DNA of 64,000 bases from Spirometra erinaceieuropaei (lineage: Eukaryota; Platyhelminthes; Cestoda; Diphyllobothriidea; Diphyllobothriidae): contig CACRXP010000088.1 of assembly GCA_902702965.1 (NCBI GenBank), positions 1,004,902 through 1,068,901 on the forward strand, read 5' to 3'. This document shows positions 12,743 to 24,570 of the stretch, piece after piece. Position numbers and translations under genes: made by a program. The notes beneath the pieces are model-generated. The model was not told the DNA's origin. It did no database searches and saw nothing but the letters and a program-made list of their open reading frames with translations. Position 1 is the stretch's first letter. Each line of letters opens with the position of its first letter.

Positions 12743-14198
12743 GTGAGTTGTTTCAAACCGAGAAGGGCATTTTACAACATGGATACATATAGTGTTATTG
12801 TCCAAATCCATTAATGTGTTCTGTTGCCATTAATAAGGGCGTCTCACAATACCCCTGGACAAAGAAAGTTTATCAGAATGCAAAAGTACGTTCTTCTCCG
12901 TTTACTAGATTCGAAACAATTTTTAATGTTTCATATAAATGTCTACCATCTACAAAGGTGATTATTTTATACCGTCGTTGACATTTTAGTCTAAACAGCT
13001 CCAGTATGAAAAACTGAATGTGCCTATGCACGGAATAGCGCCAATTAAAATCTACGACGTGACAGTCTCGGGGCACAATTTAAAGTTTTCCTATCCTTTC
13101 AGAGAGTCCAACATTAGGTTTGTGCGCTAAACATGATTTAAAGGCAATTTCTGCAGCCGGGAACTGATCACTGATAATAAATTTAGTAGGTTAAATAATG
13201 CACTATTTTCATTTTCATTCGTGACGTAATTAAGTTGTATAAGCGCGTGTCTGCGCATCGGAGAGGTCTACATGCACGTATTTGAACCCATGTCTGACGT
13301 TTTACGTGTAAACGCTCAGCAAAAACTGTCGTAGCTGATATTTCAGGTTCGAATCAAAATTCCACGTGCCCACTAGGATATGATGCCTCCTGATCGTAGC
13401 TAATTTGTACGTATCGTCCGCAGTTTACTAACAGGCCCTCAGTAGCGCATGAGTACAAGTCTTAATTTACCAACCCTTCGGCTGAATTTGAGTGGATTCA
13501 GCTCAGACACGCGCAAAATATGAGGACCGATTATCAAAAGATTCGCTTGATAACTCTACTCCAAGTTGACAGGTTGAACCTTTAGGAAAATGGTAAACTT
13601 AAAGATCAAAACACCAGGGCGTTTGTGTACAAAAATATACTGGATAGGAGGGTAAACTGAGACACCGAAAATGATCACCAGCAATGAAAAAACTCGCTTT
13701 TAATTCCTAGTTTGCGTGGTTTCAATGCAATTTGCTTCCAGTTAAACTTATCGTAAAGGAAACTCGTCCATGGTTTCTCATCGATTCTGCATCATTCGGG
13801 AATTTATGCGTATGTGAAGGGATGATGGCTAAAGTGGCCTATAAGAACATAGGAAATATGTGCCCCAGTGGCAGATGAGTTGTCCAGGCGAGAAAGCAGA
13901 GAAGACGGCCGCGAAATACACACTTACAGGCAAAAAACCAAGTGAAATTTCAGAACCCATATTTAAAAATAAAAATTATTCTTCGCAACAACGAGTGGTT
14001 TATAGGATTGTCCGCAACAATTCAGGATTAGTTATGTTTTATATGTGTAAGACAACGATTAAAGAAGTCTGTATTCGGTCTGCAGCTCCATTTCAATGAA
14101 AAAGCATGAACGTCAGCCTCATCTTAATTACTGCTTGCGTTTATAGTTTTCTTAATTTCCGACAAAATACGCGATATGTACACCGATTACTGATAAAT

Positions 14199-14221
14199 AC
14201 ATATATATATATATATATATT
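14199..14221. repeat. (TA)n microsatellite
   Basis: Simple alternating TA run of about 20 bases in the intron before exon 14382. Confidence 0.8.
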
Positions 14222-14381
14222 GAAGAACAGGGCATTTTGTCACCCTAGCGTACAGGTATCCGCCATCCAAAGCGCAGTTGAGAGCACTCTCTAGCACACT
14301 GACGATAGTCACGATGGGAATTGCTTACAATACAGGCCTATGTTGACAGGGCTGAACAAGCCTCAATGTTTTCTCTTGTAG

Positions 14382-14435
14382 ATCATTCTACGGAAATATT
14401 TACATCTTCGGCACCTGACAATGTGACCACAGCGA
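14382..14435 (+). CDS. Micro-exon, T type (54 nt)
   Basis: Acceptor ttttctcttgtag, donor gtacgta. Interior codons HSTEIFTSSAPDNVTTA with an N-V-T sequon. Confidence 0.75.
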
Positions 14436-15133
14436 GTACGTAATAGGCCAACTTTCCTCTTCATCCTTGGTGGTGTTTGCTTTTACATAATAAAAAAATA
14501 CCTAGTCGTTTACCATCGCTGAACATAGGAGAACAGGGGAAGAAACACCACTCATAAGGGCAAGGCCAGGTTGTGTGCAATTCAACTCAAATTATTAACA
14601 CAATACGGCAAGAGCTGACGCGCAGATAATTAGGCTCAGGCCAGTTCGCAAATGTCATAGGGCATAAGCGGACAGGTCGCAGAACGTAGACTTGCGTGCA
14701 TCCAGAATCCGTCGATAGCCTGCAATGATGTTAATGAGATGCCTGTCATCGAAATACCACAAAAAGTTTAGTCTGTGTGTGAAGACACAGAATGTTCTGC
14801 GGACGTGCAAAAAGAATGCGGGCGGTGGGTAGAGAGAGAGGCAAAACGTTCGAGAAGAATAATATTGGTGCAAGTTCAGAATCCGACGCTGTGAAACAAG
14901 TAGTAATTAAGGTACGATTAAAGCGTTTTTGGGGAGTCACTCAACTCCGCCAACAGAGTACATTTGCGCTCAAACTAGGTGCGGCAGCGCAATGTCGGCA
15001 GCAAGTAAGAAGTGATAAGGCAGTAGTATGTTTCGGATTTGATTAAATGCTTCAAAAGAAAACATCATGAGCATCTAAAGTTTTTTTGGAAATATAGTTC
15101 ATTCAAATTTCACAGGGCTTCTCTTTTTTTCAG

Positions 15134-15196
15134 CAGAAACATACATGACTACAGACGAAGGAAAAGAACCAACAACGACTGATTTTACAACTGTCG
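15134..15196 (+). CDS. Micro-exon, T type (63 nt), NAGNAG acceptor
   Basis: Acceptor tctttttttcagcag is a tandem NAGNAG site, so one residue may be optional. Donor gtatgac. Contains MTTDEGKEPTTTDFTTV, alternating Thr clusters with acidic residues. Confidence 0.8.
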
Positions 15197-15967
15197 GTAT
15201 GACACTGTGCTCGAAGTCATAGTAATTTGATATGCGCTTGCAACTGAAATACATGTTTGCTTACCTCACGCATGTATGCTGAAATATCACATAGGCAGGG
15301 CAGTAATATTAATCACCATGTAGTATATTCTCATGATGCGGGCCTTTAAACGAACGCACTCACGGCCACCTGCTATAACTACAATTTGTAAAAAATAGAT
15401 ACTTAGCTGGAGTTTTTTTCGTTGACCTTAAATGTCCTTACAAATTCAAATGTACCTCATCAAAACGTGCATAAAAATATTCATCTATTTAAGTATTTGG
15501 TGGGAAAATTTCGTCTTCTGTAAATTTCGTACTTTAAAAAAGAATAATTTAGTTCTAAAAATGTTTCTAATTCCCGAAAAATTGGCACCCGCCCTGACGA
15601 TGAATTTCGATTAGGGTTTTAAAACTACAAGTTGTGCATTTTAAGTGTACAGTATTAAAATGAGACTATTTGGGTTTTATAAAATTTAGCAATGGATTGG
15701 AACCATATTGCAAAGTTTACAAGGGACATTAGTAAATGCAGAGATACGAGGTTTTATGAACGAGACTCTAACGGTCTTTTAAGTCCTATAATTAGAAACT
15801 GCCACAAGTCGAATTACACTTTTCCTTCAAGAAGAAAATTTACAGAAGACGTAATGTGCCACCGAATGTGTAAAAAATAAATATTTTTATGGATGATTTC
15901 TATTAGATATAATTCAATTTATGAGGTCATCTAAATTCATTTAGTAAAATTCATGGTAGTTAAGTAG

Positions 15968-16170
15968 CCATTTTTACAGAGGGTAGTTTTTTACAGGCGG
16001 ATGGAAAGGAGTTCCTTCCAATGTCAGCACCCTAAAGTAGCTGAATTATCAACGGTTTTATGCTGCATAGTGGTTATCACAACCCTACTCTTTTTGAATC
16101 GAAGACGCATTTCAGAATGTCGGTTAACATTTCATGAATTAGCACATCTACTGTATGTGATTTAGTTCGC
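15968..16170 (+). repeat. Dispersed repeat (catttcatgaattagc family)
   Basis: Matches 25636-25835 and 44470-44620 over gtagctgaattatca, ...caaccct..., acgcatttcagaat and aacatttcatgaattagc ... ctactgtat. Non-coding; intronic. Confidence 0.6.
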
Positions 16171-16319
16171 GCATTTCAGCCGACTTCGCGCTACAGAATA
16201 CGCCTGAGAATTCAACTTTCCGCCATGTATTAAAGATTAAAAAAAGAGTAAAGTAGGAAAAAGTTGTCACTTGCCTGGAAAACGCAAGCATCATTTTTGA
16301 CCCTACATCGTCTGGTATG

Positions 16320-16760
16320 TGTTTTTATTGGAGAGGGCAAGCGGCGTGGAGTCACTTCCGAAAACGAAAAGAGGATAAGACCACGCGTTGAGCCAAGCAG
16401 GCGGCGTGATACACGAGTAAAATTAGACGGCCGACCGTCGTGCGCTGCCCGCCGACCACGTGCGGTGGTCTTGCTCATGCGTGCGACTCAGTCAGTGGCT
16501 GGTCGAAAATTCGAGACTTTTCCACGGGGGAAATCGCGCAAACCAATCCGCGAACAGCACGCCATGGGTAGGAGTGTTCTAGGACGCTCTCAACACTGGC
16601 ACGCCATTGGCCGAAATATCCCAGAGCGCACGGGGGGCCAACATAGATAAGGCCGCCGTTTTTATGAGTTATAACCTCTAGTGTTCGCAGACTGCCAATA
16701 AACTGCTTGTTCTCCGAGCCGGCTGCGGAAACCCCTTGCGAACGACGAAGTTAACATATG
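16320..16760. repeat. GC-rich block, possible solo LTR
   Basis: A GC-rich island inside AT-rich intron. It ends in a segment with ccaataaactgc (polyadenylation-like AATAAA) shortly after a ttttatgagttata stretch, as in retroviral-type LTRs. No flanking duplication could be confirmed. The 128-codon ORF in it has no recognised domain. Confidence 0.3.
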
Positions 16761-17880
16761 CACTGATGATTTGCCAAGAAGTTCGCTCGAAAAGACCTGG
16801 ATTCGAGTGCGGAAGTCTGCAGGCCTAGCTGACCTGCGAAAACCTCTATGGAGTGTCTTGAAATTCTTGATGGGCGCCTATCGAGAATTCAAGCTGAACG
16901 TCAAGACTAGTAAAACGACAGTTAGGGACAGTCAGCTCGCATCCATAATGATATGCAAATTATTCACTATTAGTCCGACCTAGCCGTCTAATAATACCAA
17001 TTATTATGTTATATTTGGGCAAGAGATGTCCGTCGGTCAGTAAGGACGGAACAGGAATTCTGCGTTAAAAATGCCTTTAATCGTTCTGTATTATATAGAC
17101 TCGCTGAAATCCAGTGAGAAGACTTTTGACCGTTCCAGTTGACAAATATCTAATGAATTTGAAGGACGGACAAAGCAGTTTTGTTCGGTTTCTGCTTTAA
17201 TTTCTAAGATGAGTAATCTAGGAATTCAACTCAAGAAATATTACCCAACTTTCAAATTAGAATCCGGCATGGATGTTCCGAAAATAAACTATTTTTACTG
17301 GGGTTAGAGACTTGTAGTTTCACGGTGATTAATCTGTACGGAAAGGATTATCCTGATCATTTATATAGCTTTCTCGATAAATTTCGGTTAACTTTTGTCC
17401 AGGATGTTTCTACTATCTGGTGGGAAATCACTGAAAAGATGAGAAAATTATTCAGATTCTTTAAATTTCCAATGACAGTGTCATCAAGTTATGCAAGTTG
17501 GCCAAGCGAGGAAGTTCTCCGAACACAGTGAAAATATGCACAGGTGTGTATCGGCAGAGGAAAGAGTATAGATGAAAGAAGAGGAGAATGGCGAATGAGG
17601 ATTGCAGATCAAGGATCAATAATAAGCTGAAAGGGTTACTAGACAACTGCAAAAAGAGTAATAAGGTCTTCAGCATCCGAACAACAGTGGTGATACAGTT
17701 TATGAAATTGGATCTGGACGACGTCTTCGTATGTACAGACTGGTATGGCATAGTCATTAGCGCAACATATGCGAAACGATGGGGCCAGCGACATGCAGTC
17801 GACATATAATAACCATTCGCAGTAGGGAATCAAGACACTTCATTGTGTCCCTTATACGTACCTTTCCTGTGTTTTTTTAG

Positions 17881-17940
17881 GAACGAACATAACTACAGAA
17901 CAGGTGAAAGAATCAACAACCAATGAGGGTACTACACCTG
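17881..17940 (+). CDS. Micro-exon, T type (60 nt)
   Basis: Acceptor ctgtgtttttttag, donor gtaaagc. Interior codons TNITTEQVKESTTNEGTTP with an N-I-T sequon; related in layout to 15134. Confidence 0.8.
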
Positions 17941-18080
17941 GTAAAGCATTCTGCTCAGAGATGGCATTCGAGCATAATATTAGTTTCCTGTATTGCATCA
18001 TCTTTGGTCCAACATATGTGCCCTGAAAAATAAGCGATAATTGTGCACTGAAGCACATTCGTGTGTATTTTGAATCACAG

Positions 18081-18170
18081 GGGAAGGCAGCGGTAGCAGT
18101 AGCAGCAGCAACGAATTTACGACTGCAGTGGAATCTACGACACAGCTGGGAGAAACATTTTCTACAAGTG
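18081..18170 (+). CDS. Exon with Ser run, T type (90 nt)
   Basis: Acceptor tttgaatcacag, donor gtaattt. Starts EGSGSSSSSNEFTT and continues with VESTTQLGETFSTS. Duplicated at 18656 together with the upstream intron (gtgtattttgaatcacag versus gtgtattttcaaacgcag). Confidence 0.8.
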
Positions 18171-18330
18171 GTAATTTCAAAATCCACGCAGTTGATCAAA
18201 TACACTGTTTGTTTCATTATATTTCGCAGTTGGGGTTTTACTGGATAGACATCTGTTCGTCCAGCATCGAGCGTGGTTCTGTGTACGGTGTGGGATAATT
18301 GACAATCTAAGTTTGCACGCATCGTCATCG

Positions 18331-18490
18331 TCGTTGTCGTAATCACCACCACCACCACCACCACCATTATCATCCTCACCACCACTGCCACCACCATCAC
18401 CATCATCGTCGTCATCACCACCACTACCACCATTATCATCATCAGCCGCATCAACGGCAGTTGCAGCATCATCAACATCACCATCGTCGT
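18331..18490. repeat. CAC/CAT trinucleotide repeat
   Basis: Imperfect run of cac, cat and cgt triplets lying in the intron between the duplicated Ser-run exons. It yields long false His, Val or Met ORFs in several frames. Confidence 0.85.
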
Positions 18491-18655
18491 ATTTGTTCTA
18501 CTCTGTTTGTCGCGAACATTGTAACATGGATCCTGGTTTAAGCCCATGAAGTAATATCTACCCCAGCAGACTTTCAGTGCTTGCTGGAGATCGTTGTCGC
18601 ATGCGCCCGTGATACTTTGTTACTAAAGCACATTTATGTGTATTTTCAAACGCAG

Positions 18656-18739
18656 AGGAAGGCAGCAGCAGCAGCAGCGATACATCATCGACTGAACCGG
18701 AATCCACAAGGCAGTTGGAAGACACCTCTGCTACAACCG
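18656..18739 (+). CDS. Exon with Ser run, T type (84 nt)
   Basis: Acceptor ttcaaacgcag, donor gtaattc. Starts EGSSSSSDTSSTEPES and ends LEDTSATT. Paralogue of 18081 with fewer Ser codons. Confidence 0.8.
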
Positions 18740-18959
18740 GTAATTCGTGAAAGCGCACAGTTATTTAAGCACCTATTTTGTCAGTATACTTTGTGCATTT
18801 CTTTCCGCACTTTCTTTTTTACCGTTAAATAATTTAATTTTCTTTTTTGGCGGCGATTCTCTTAGTACACGTTTCTTCATGGATTTTCCTTTTTATTTCT
18901 TCCCGTTCTAGAAAAGATATACTAAAAATTAGCAGATCCTTTGAATAGCCGTTTTACAC

Positions 18960-19680
18960 AAAAGGATGGCGCAAATAACGGACCTCACAAGCTTATTCCA
19001 CCGACGTGCTTCAATAAATCTGGATCCGTTTAAAGAGCGTCCTCATACAGCTTTGTTTGTGAGCCACCGGATGGTTACTGCGAAAACTGAGAAGCTGTGA
19101 AATGTTCGTTGCCTTCCTACAAACAGTCGTTTCAAGTTTGCCGTTAACGATTCGTCTGACGAACACATCCAGGAACTGCAACTGTTGTTCCTGTTCTTTT
19201 TACCTTGTAAATTTTATGCCGGGGAAGATTGCGTTGAGCAGGCTGTTTAAATGTGATAGCACGTCCTTCTTTACGAAAAAGACGTGTCGTCTACGTAAGG
19301 ACGCCAAAATATCGGATCATGATGAATGAAAGCAATCTCTTCTAACTCCTGCAGGAGCAGTTCTGCCACAAAATCGGAGACCAGTGAGCCCGCTGGACCT
19401 CTCTTAATCTTTTCGTAGATCTCTCCAGGAAAGGCGAAAAACGTTTTTTTTGGCAGAATTCAAACATCCGCATGAGGTATTCAACTCTGAAGGTACTTTG
19501 AGGCTTGTTGTACGGGTCTTTAAGTATCTTACCCAAGACGTTGCGTTCCAAGTTTGTTGGGCTGGATGCGAATGACGACCTCACATCGAAGCAAGCCATC
19601 ATTTTGTCTGATTGAGTTCTACGACCTCGGAGGCCTTTGAGGAATTGGAAAGCTAATCTAGCTGAGGAAATCAAATTTCA
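18960..19680 (-). mobile_element. Penelope-like element RT fragment
   Basis: On the minus strand: FDVRSSFASSPTNL near 19560-19600, then LMRMFEFCQKKRFSPF, a VSDFVAELLLQELEEIAF block, RPYVDDT (the catalytic YVDD) near 19290, and LQFLDVFVRRIVNGKLETT near 19120-19180. This order and the LDV/KLETTVCRKATN block are typical of Penelope-like reverse transcriptases. Several frameshifts make it a pseudogene. Confidence 0.85.
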
Positions 19681-19839
19681 TTGAGAAACTGCAGTTTTCA
19701 GTGCGTCCACTTTGCCAAAATACAGGCTTGGTTGCATTTTATGGAGACAGTTGGCCGCAGTTGGACACTCAATTTTTCCTAGACGTCTATCCGAAAGCAT
19801 TTATAAGTCGCTGCCTACTCGACCTTAACATTACCATGA

Positions 19840-20263
19840 TCAACAGTATGGTATCTTCTGCCATACATTAAGGAAGTTTCCGAAGCAACCGAGCGCTTTT
19901 CTGCGGAACTTGGCGTTGGAATTGCACACCGTCCCGAAATCGCCATGCACAGTAAGATCATCAAAAGCGCAAGACCGGGTAAAGTCTGAGGAGCAATCTG
20001 GAAGATTGTATCTCATGCCGTGTCAAGAGTGTCCTTTTAACTATACAGGTCAGACTGGACGCATGCTCGGGTCAAGCATACACGAACATAAGCCGGCTGT
20101 GCGACGAGGTGAAAAATTATATCAAGTGGTTGGCAACACCTACGAAACGGGTAGCGAGTTTGACTTTGCAGCCACTTCGTCTATTGCGGAAACAAAACAG
20201 GTTGGGAACGGAGTGAAGCCTGGGCCTCGGGCGAGAACTCAGTCAACCAGTTTTTCGATCTGA
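19840..20263 (+). mobile_element. Penelope-like GIY-YIG endonuclease fragment
   Basis: Plus-strand fragments read YIKEVSEATERF, then PCQECPFNYTGQTGRML and HEHKPAVRRGE, the usual C-terminal GIY-YIG domain of PLEs. It points the opposite way from the RT piece at 18960-19680, so the two are a rearranged pair or separate insertions. Frameshifted. Confidence 0.8.
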
Positions 20264-20908
20264 TGCCGGCCTTCAGAGCCCTGGGCCGTAACTTCCAGTC
20301 ACACGCCACATTACTGCCGCTTATTCTGTTGCTGTTACTGTCGCTGATAATGGACTCCTGGGCGAGTTCGAAAGCTCAGAACAATAAACAGAACGTTCCG
20401 GTGCTCAAACATCCTCCATCCTCACTTGTATTCATGTACGTGTTGCGCACGTCTGCTATATGCATGAACCCTTATTTGGACTCACGAAATATCCTGCCTA
20501 GTGGATGTGAAATGCGGACCGGAGACTAACCATCATCTGTTATGCCTATCAGTGCATCGATTGCTTCGTAGAGCAGAAAAGATAGGGGGGAAAGGGAGCG
20601 TAATTGTCAGGCAGGTGACCTGACTGATTCTACGGGCAGTTGTAGGAAGGCCACGGTTCAACGCCTGCATGTCGGGATGAAGACCACTGAGATTAACAAC
20701 CTCCACTATTCCACGAGGTTACTTATTGTTCATTCCTGTGCAATGTGTTAGCCCCCACAAATTGGAACCTGGTATTCGCACAGCCAGTTGGTGCTGCTGA
20801 CTTCTCGTCTGCAGTTTTCGACAAATTTCTTCAACCTTTTTATCGAGTCTGAAATTGCATTTTAGATAAAATAGACATTAAACCGCACTTTTGCCTTTTG
20901 TAATACAG

Positions 20909-20983
20909 AGCAAATCAGCAGTTATGAAACAACGAGCGAACTGCAATCAACAACAGAAATAGAAGACAACTTTTCCGAAAGCG
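20909..20983 (+). CDS. Micro-exon, T type (75 nt)
   Basis: Acceptor ccttttgtaatacag, donor gtgagtg. Contains SSYETTSELQSTTEIED and ends NFSES, with an N-F-S sequon. Confidence 0.8.
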
Positions 20984-21518
20984 GTGAGTGGATGTTCATC
21001 CCAGAGGTTAAATGCGTTATTTGCCTTATTCTCCAGGGAGAAATCGGTACGACCTTCAGACCAATACTTGAGGCTTGATGACCCTGAAGATTATGTGCAA
21101 TGGACGACTGAATGACGTTATAGGAATCAGAAATTATGATTGCTGAGTGTGTTGTACAAAACAGATCTGACAAAATCCACCAATCAAATGGGGGGTATAA
21201 TTCAGACGCAGAAGGTCGTACGATACGCTTGAAGGAATCGGTGCTTGTTTGAATTTACGATCTGGTACAGTAAGAAATATTGTCGCATCATTTGATTGCT
21301 GCTACTTGATTGGCGTGTTTTGGGATTGCAAATAAAGAAAATATCAGAGGACTTCCGATTCACTGATTTGCATAGCGCATTTATGGCAGCAATACGGTAA
21401 AATTGGTAGGGAAACCGCGTGAATAAAAAGTGATTTCGCTCTTCCGACGAATAACTCGTTATAATTCACACATCGTTCTGTCATGCACTCAACACGCCTT
21501 TACTGTGTTCCTATATAG

Positions 21519-21578
21519 AGACGGGTGTGACTACTCAGGATAACCTAGAAGTAACAACTCTCGACAGTTCTACCGCTG
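21519..21578 (+). CDS. Micro-exon, T type (60 nt), GC donor
   Basis: Acceptor gttcctatatag; donor gcaaaat (GC). Interior codons TGVTTQDNLEVTTLDSSTA. Phase and composition fit; the donor is weak. Confidence 0.6.
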
Positions 21579-21829
21579 GCAAAATATTTAGTTGAAGGAC
21601 AAAATTAGCAAGTTTTCCTTTGTTTGAGTGTTTCCTCCTTCCTGACCCACCAATGCATTCAGCAGCAAGCCTGATGACTTGGTACTGAGGCGCGTTTGTG
21701 TACATACAAACCGCAGAGTAAAGCCGCGTCTGAAAATGACCGCTGAAATTCGAAAATCACCTCCAAAAATAGTAACTTTAAAACTGTAGAGTGACTTAAG
21801 CGCGCTGCATTTACACTGTATTTTTCTAG

Positions 21830-21847
21830 AAAAAATGCAGACGAAGT
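21830..21847 (+). CDS. Candidate 18-nt micro-exon
   Basis: Good acceptor (ctgtatttttctag) and donor (gtaaaca) enclose 18 nt in phase 1/1 reading KMQTK between split codons. If used it would leave a T before the next exon's GA (TGA stop), so it is probably unused or alternative. Confidence 0.15.
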
Positions 21848-22694
21848 GTAAACAGTGCAGACTAATCTTGCGTAGTCACAATATCAGATGCACAACTGGA
21901 CACAAAGAAATAAATGAGGACGTTGAAGGATACTTTGCGGATACGTGGCAAGAACACAGCAACATTTTGCGTTGGTAGCTTTCAAAGAAAAATGGAAAAA
22001 ATGTATTTTATCCCAGCACCCTGTAGACGTCCAGCATCAAGCGGTTTGTTCCATTAAAATAATTCGTGTTTATTAATAGAAAGTAAAAAACCTTCTAACG
22101 TCAGCATTGAGCCTGTTGGGCCATTGTATTTAAGAAGATAGTAATGACTTGACTGTTTGGGAAAGTCTGCCTTTTCTTCATCCTTTTGTGAGATGTTGCC
22201 TTGTTAGAGGAAACGAATAAGTATCCTAAATATGCATGATGCGTCATTATCTACTTACGTTTGCGGGAGAGATGCACTTTAGTGTATGAAGTGAGTATCT
22301 CATTTATTCCCTGATAGGCTTATTTTTAATACTTCATGTTCAAGAAAACAGAACTTTAAATGTTAGATTAACACTCAACTTGCACTTCCATAACCATTGC
22401 TCTAAACTATTTTGATTGAGCAATTAAACTTTTAAAATAAATATTTGATTTTTGTCGATCAGTCGCTTAGTAAATACAATCACAACCAGGTGGACTATAG
22501 ATGCTCGCGCGAGGATTTGGCGTTATTATTTGTCTACGGGGTCTCCGTTTGGCCAAAACATTTCAGAAAATAACGCTATAATTAATTGACACGCCTTGGC
22601 TTTCGCTAGCAATTTAACTTCGCTGTAAATAACGTCTGGACTAAACTCGGTGCGACCGATGAATAAAGTACATCTACATTTTTTCCCATTGCAG

Positions 22695-22739
22695 GACAAT
22701 ACGACATGAAGGATCACATTGACTTAGGCGCTGAGGAAT
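22695..22739 (+). CDS. Micro-exon, A type (45 nt)
   Basis: Acceptor tttcccattgcag, donor gtgagtt. Interior codons QYDMKDHIDLGAEE, ending in T; makes Trp with the exon at 22832. Confidence 0.8.
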
Positions 22740-22831
22740 GTGAGTTTGTATAGATATTTCAAATCTTATAAACAGTGGCAAACAGCAGTCGGAAGGCATT
22801 GTGGTAACCTTCTACATCTAATTATTTTCAG

Positions 22832-22879
22832 GGTGGGACAAGGTGCAGCTTGACGACGACTCGTACCTGCAATGCTCAG
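22832..22879 (+). CDS. Micro-exon, W type (48 nt), GC donor
   Basis: Acceptor aattattttcag; donor gcaagaa (GC-AG). Junction Trp then WDKVQLDDDSYLQCS, with the characteristic Cys near the end. Confidence 0.75.
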
Positions 22880-23368
22880 GCAAGAATTTTGAAATAAATT
22901 ATCGATATGGTCGATGGACATGAAAATGAAACATTTGTAAAGAAATAAATCAAAAACCAGCCAGAATAAAGCTTCGAAATAATCAAAAACATATATTCAT
23001 AAGGTTTATTAAACCTGCATTCTTTAACCAGTAAATCCAGCAAGCAAGGATTTGAAATGGCTGGAGATGGTGATCGGCATTTCAAGAGTGGACAAACACG
23101 TCCGGTAATTTAAGACATTTCAGTTTTGGCTCATCAGTTGTGGGTATTTATGGCACCAAGTCATTTTCATTCTGGAGCTAAAATGACAGTAAATAAAGCA
23201 TATTACTTCTCACAACACAACGAAAAACGGTTAGTTTTGGAACCAAAGTGCAATTCATAACCTCACTTCAGTGGTTGCATTCTAGACGAAAGTGTAGACG
23301 AGCAGCATACTGCGTCAGGCACAAAAAATCAAGTCTCTAGATTTTCATATTGACCCAACTGTGAAAAA

Positions 23369-23640
23369 CTCTGCTCCTCGGTGGGATTTGAACCCACGCA
23401 GTAAGGCGAAGGCTTCAGTACAGCCAATGCTCTAACCACTTGAGCTACGCGGCCCCGCCGGACGATGCGAGTTTAATCACATTTGGGTCAAGTTACCCGC
23501 CCAACCTACTGCAACGTCTGGAATTCCCCAAATCTGATCCCGTAAGTTGACTGCCCAGGCAGGAATTCCTGAATAATTCATCTAGAATCCACCAGATGAC
23601 TACCAGGCTCACGTAATTCATAGATATTGTTTGTGGACAA
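23369..23640 (-). repeat. tRNA-derived SINE, minus strand
   Basis: The minus strand starts with a tRNA-like head: box A-like tagctcaagtgg and box B-like ggttcaaatcc, about 85 bases (23369-23456). The remaining part (23457-23640) is shared with 42155-42310 (gcgagtttaatca ... agatgactaccaggct). The head could pass for a tRNA gene, but the attached conserved tail shows a SINE. Confidence 0.65.
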
Positions 23641-24206
23641 AAAGGTTCATTTAGTTACTGTACACTTGTCAGTTTTTGCATTTCGCCTGTTCCCAAAAGG
23701 AACGTCATAGTCCTGCCTTTTTGCACGACGAGGATCTGAAACGAAAAATTGCAAGGAACGACATGAAGCCGATTGAAGTCCAAAATTTACTTTCTAGATC
23801 TAATGTGGTTTTTCCTCTTTGTGAGACAACTAGTGTAGTAAAGCAGGCCATCATTAAATATGTCGGCCGTAACGTGCGTTTTTGTGCAGCCGAGTACTTA
23901 ATGATCGCGCTGCTTAGAGTAACGGACATTTGCTACTTAAACGGAATGTGGTTGAACCACTTAACTTATAAGATATTTCTTAATAAATGTTTTAAATCGG
24001 CAAGAATTGCTGTGCAGTATTGGTAATCTCATCGGTTCAGGAAGTCAACTCGCATCAGTTTCAAAAGTGCCGGTGTGGTAATTTTAGTAAAGGTCTGTAA
24101 GATTCTTTAAATTTGGTTTCGCATTCGAATATTTGCTGGGATTGGATTATACTTTACATGAAATGGTAAGACTATGCAACAGTACGTAACTTCTCTTGGG
24201 ATTTAG

Positions 24207-24254
24207 TTTCGTTCGGCAACAAAAATTCTACACGTGTGGACACAACCTCCATCG
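24207..24254 (+). CDS. Micro-exon, T type (48 nt)
   Basis: Acceptor cttgggatttag, donor gtgagtc. Interior codons SFGNKNSTRVDTTSI with an N-S-T sequon. First exon of a complete T-A-W set. Confidence 0.75.
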
Positions 24255-24391
24255 GTGAGTCTGAACTGACGCACTTGCATTTCTAATTGATTCCTCCCAA
24301 CTACTACAAATCAGTGTCTACTTGTATTCGCTCAACTTGATGTGTTTGTGTTAATTTCATTTGCTCTGTTATTACCAAAACCCCATTTTAG

Positions 24392-24439
24392 TACCGGAAA
24401 TCTATGGAATAGACGAAGTGAACTTTTCCGGCCAAGAAT
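24392..24439 (+). CDS. Micro-exon, A type (48 nt)
   Basis: Acceptor accccattttag, donor gtatgtc. Interior codons PEIYGIDEVNFSGQE, ending in T. Aligns with the A exons at 30432 and 30878 over DEVxFxxxE. Confidence 0.85.
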
Positions 24440-24522
24440 GTATGTCAGCACATCTGACAAGTAAATATAATGAGACAGGCACTATTTCCGCTGGCACAAA
24501 TATGCATGTTCTTACATTCTAG

Positions 24523-24570
24523 GGAATACAGAGGTGAAAGATGATGAGGACTTCGACAGTGTTTGCGAAA
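24523..24570 (+). CDS. Micro-exon, W type (48 nt)
   Basis: Acceptor cttacattctag, donor gtaagtt. Junction Trp then NTEVKDDEDFDSVCE; aligns with 30562 and 31008 over the ending xFxxxCE. Confidence 0.85.

Noticed and set aside
13094..13108. 15-nt micro-exon after ctatcctttcag
   Set aside because: Joined to the previous exon (ending T) it would make TAG; the donor gtttgtg is weak.
17852..18547. 231-codon minus-strand ORF
   Set aside because: Produced by the CAC/CAT repeat and antisense to two well-supported exons.
23369..23456. tRNA gene on the minus strand
   Set aside because: Boxes A and B look right, but a conserved non-tRNA tail shared with 42.1 kb shows a SINE. I could not fold a clean cloverleaf by eye.
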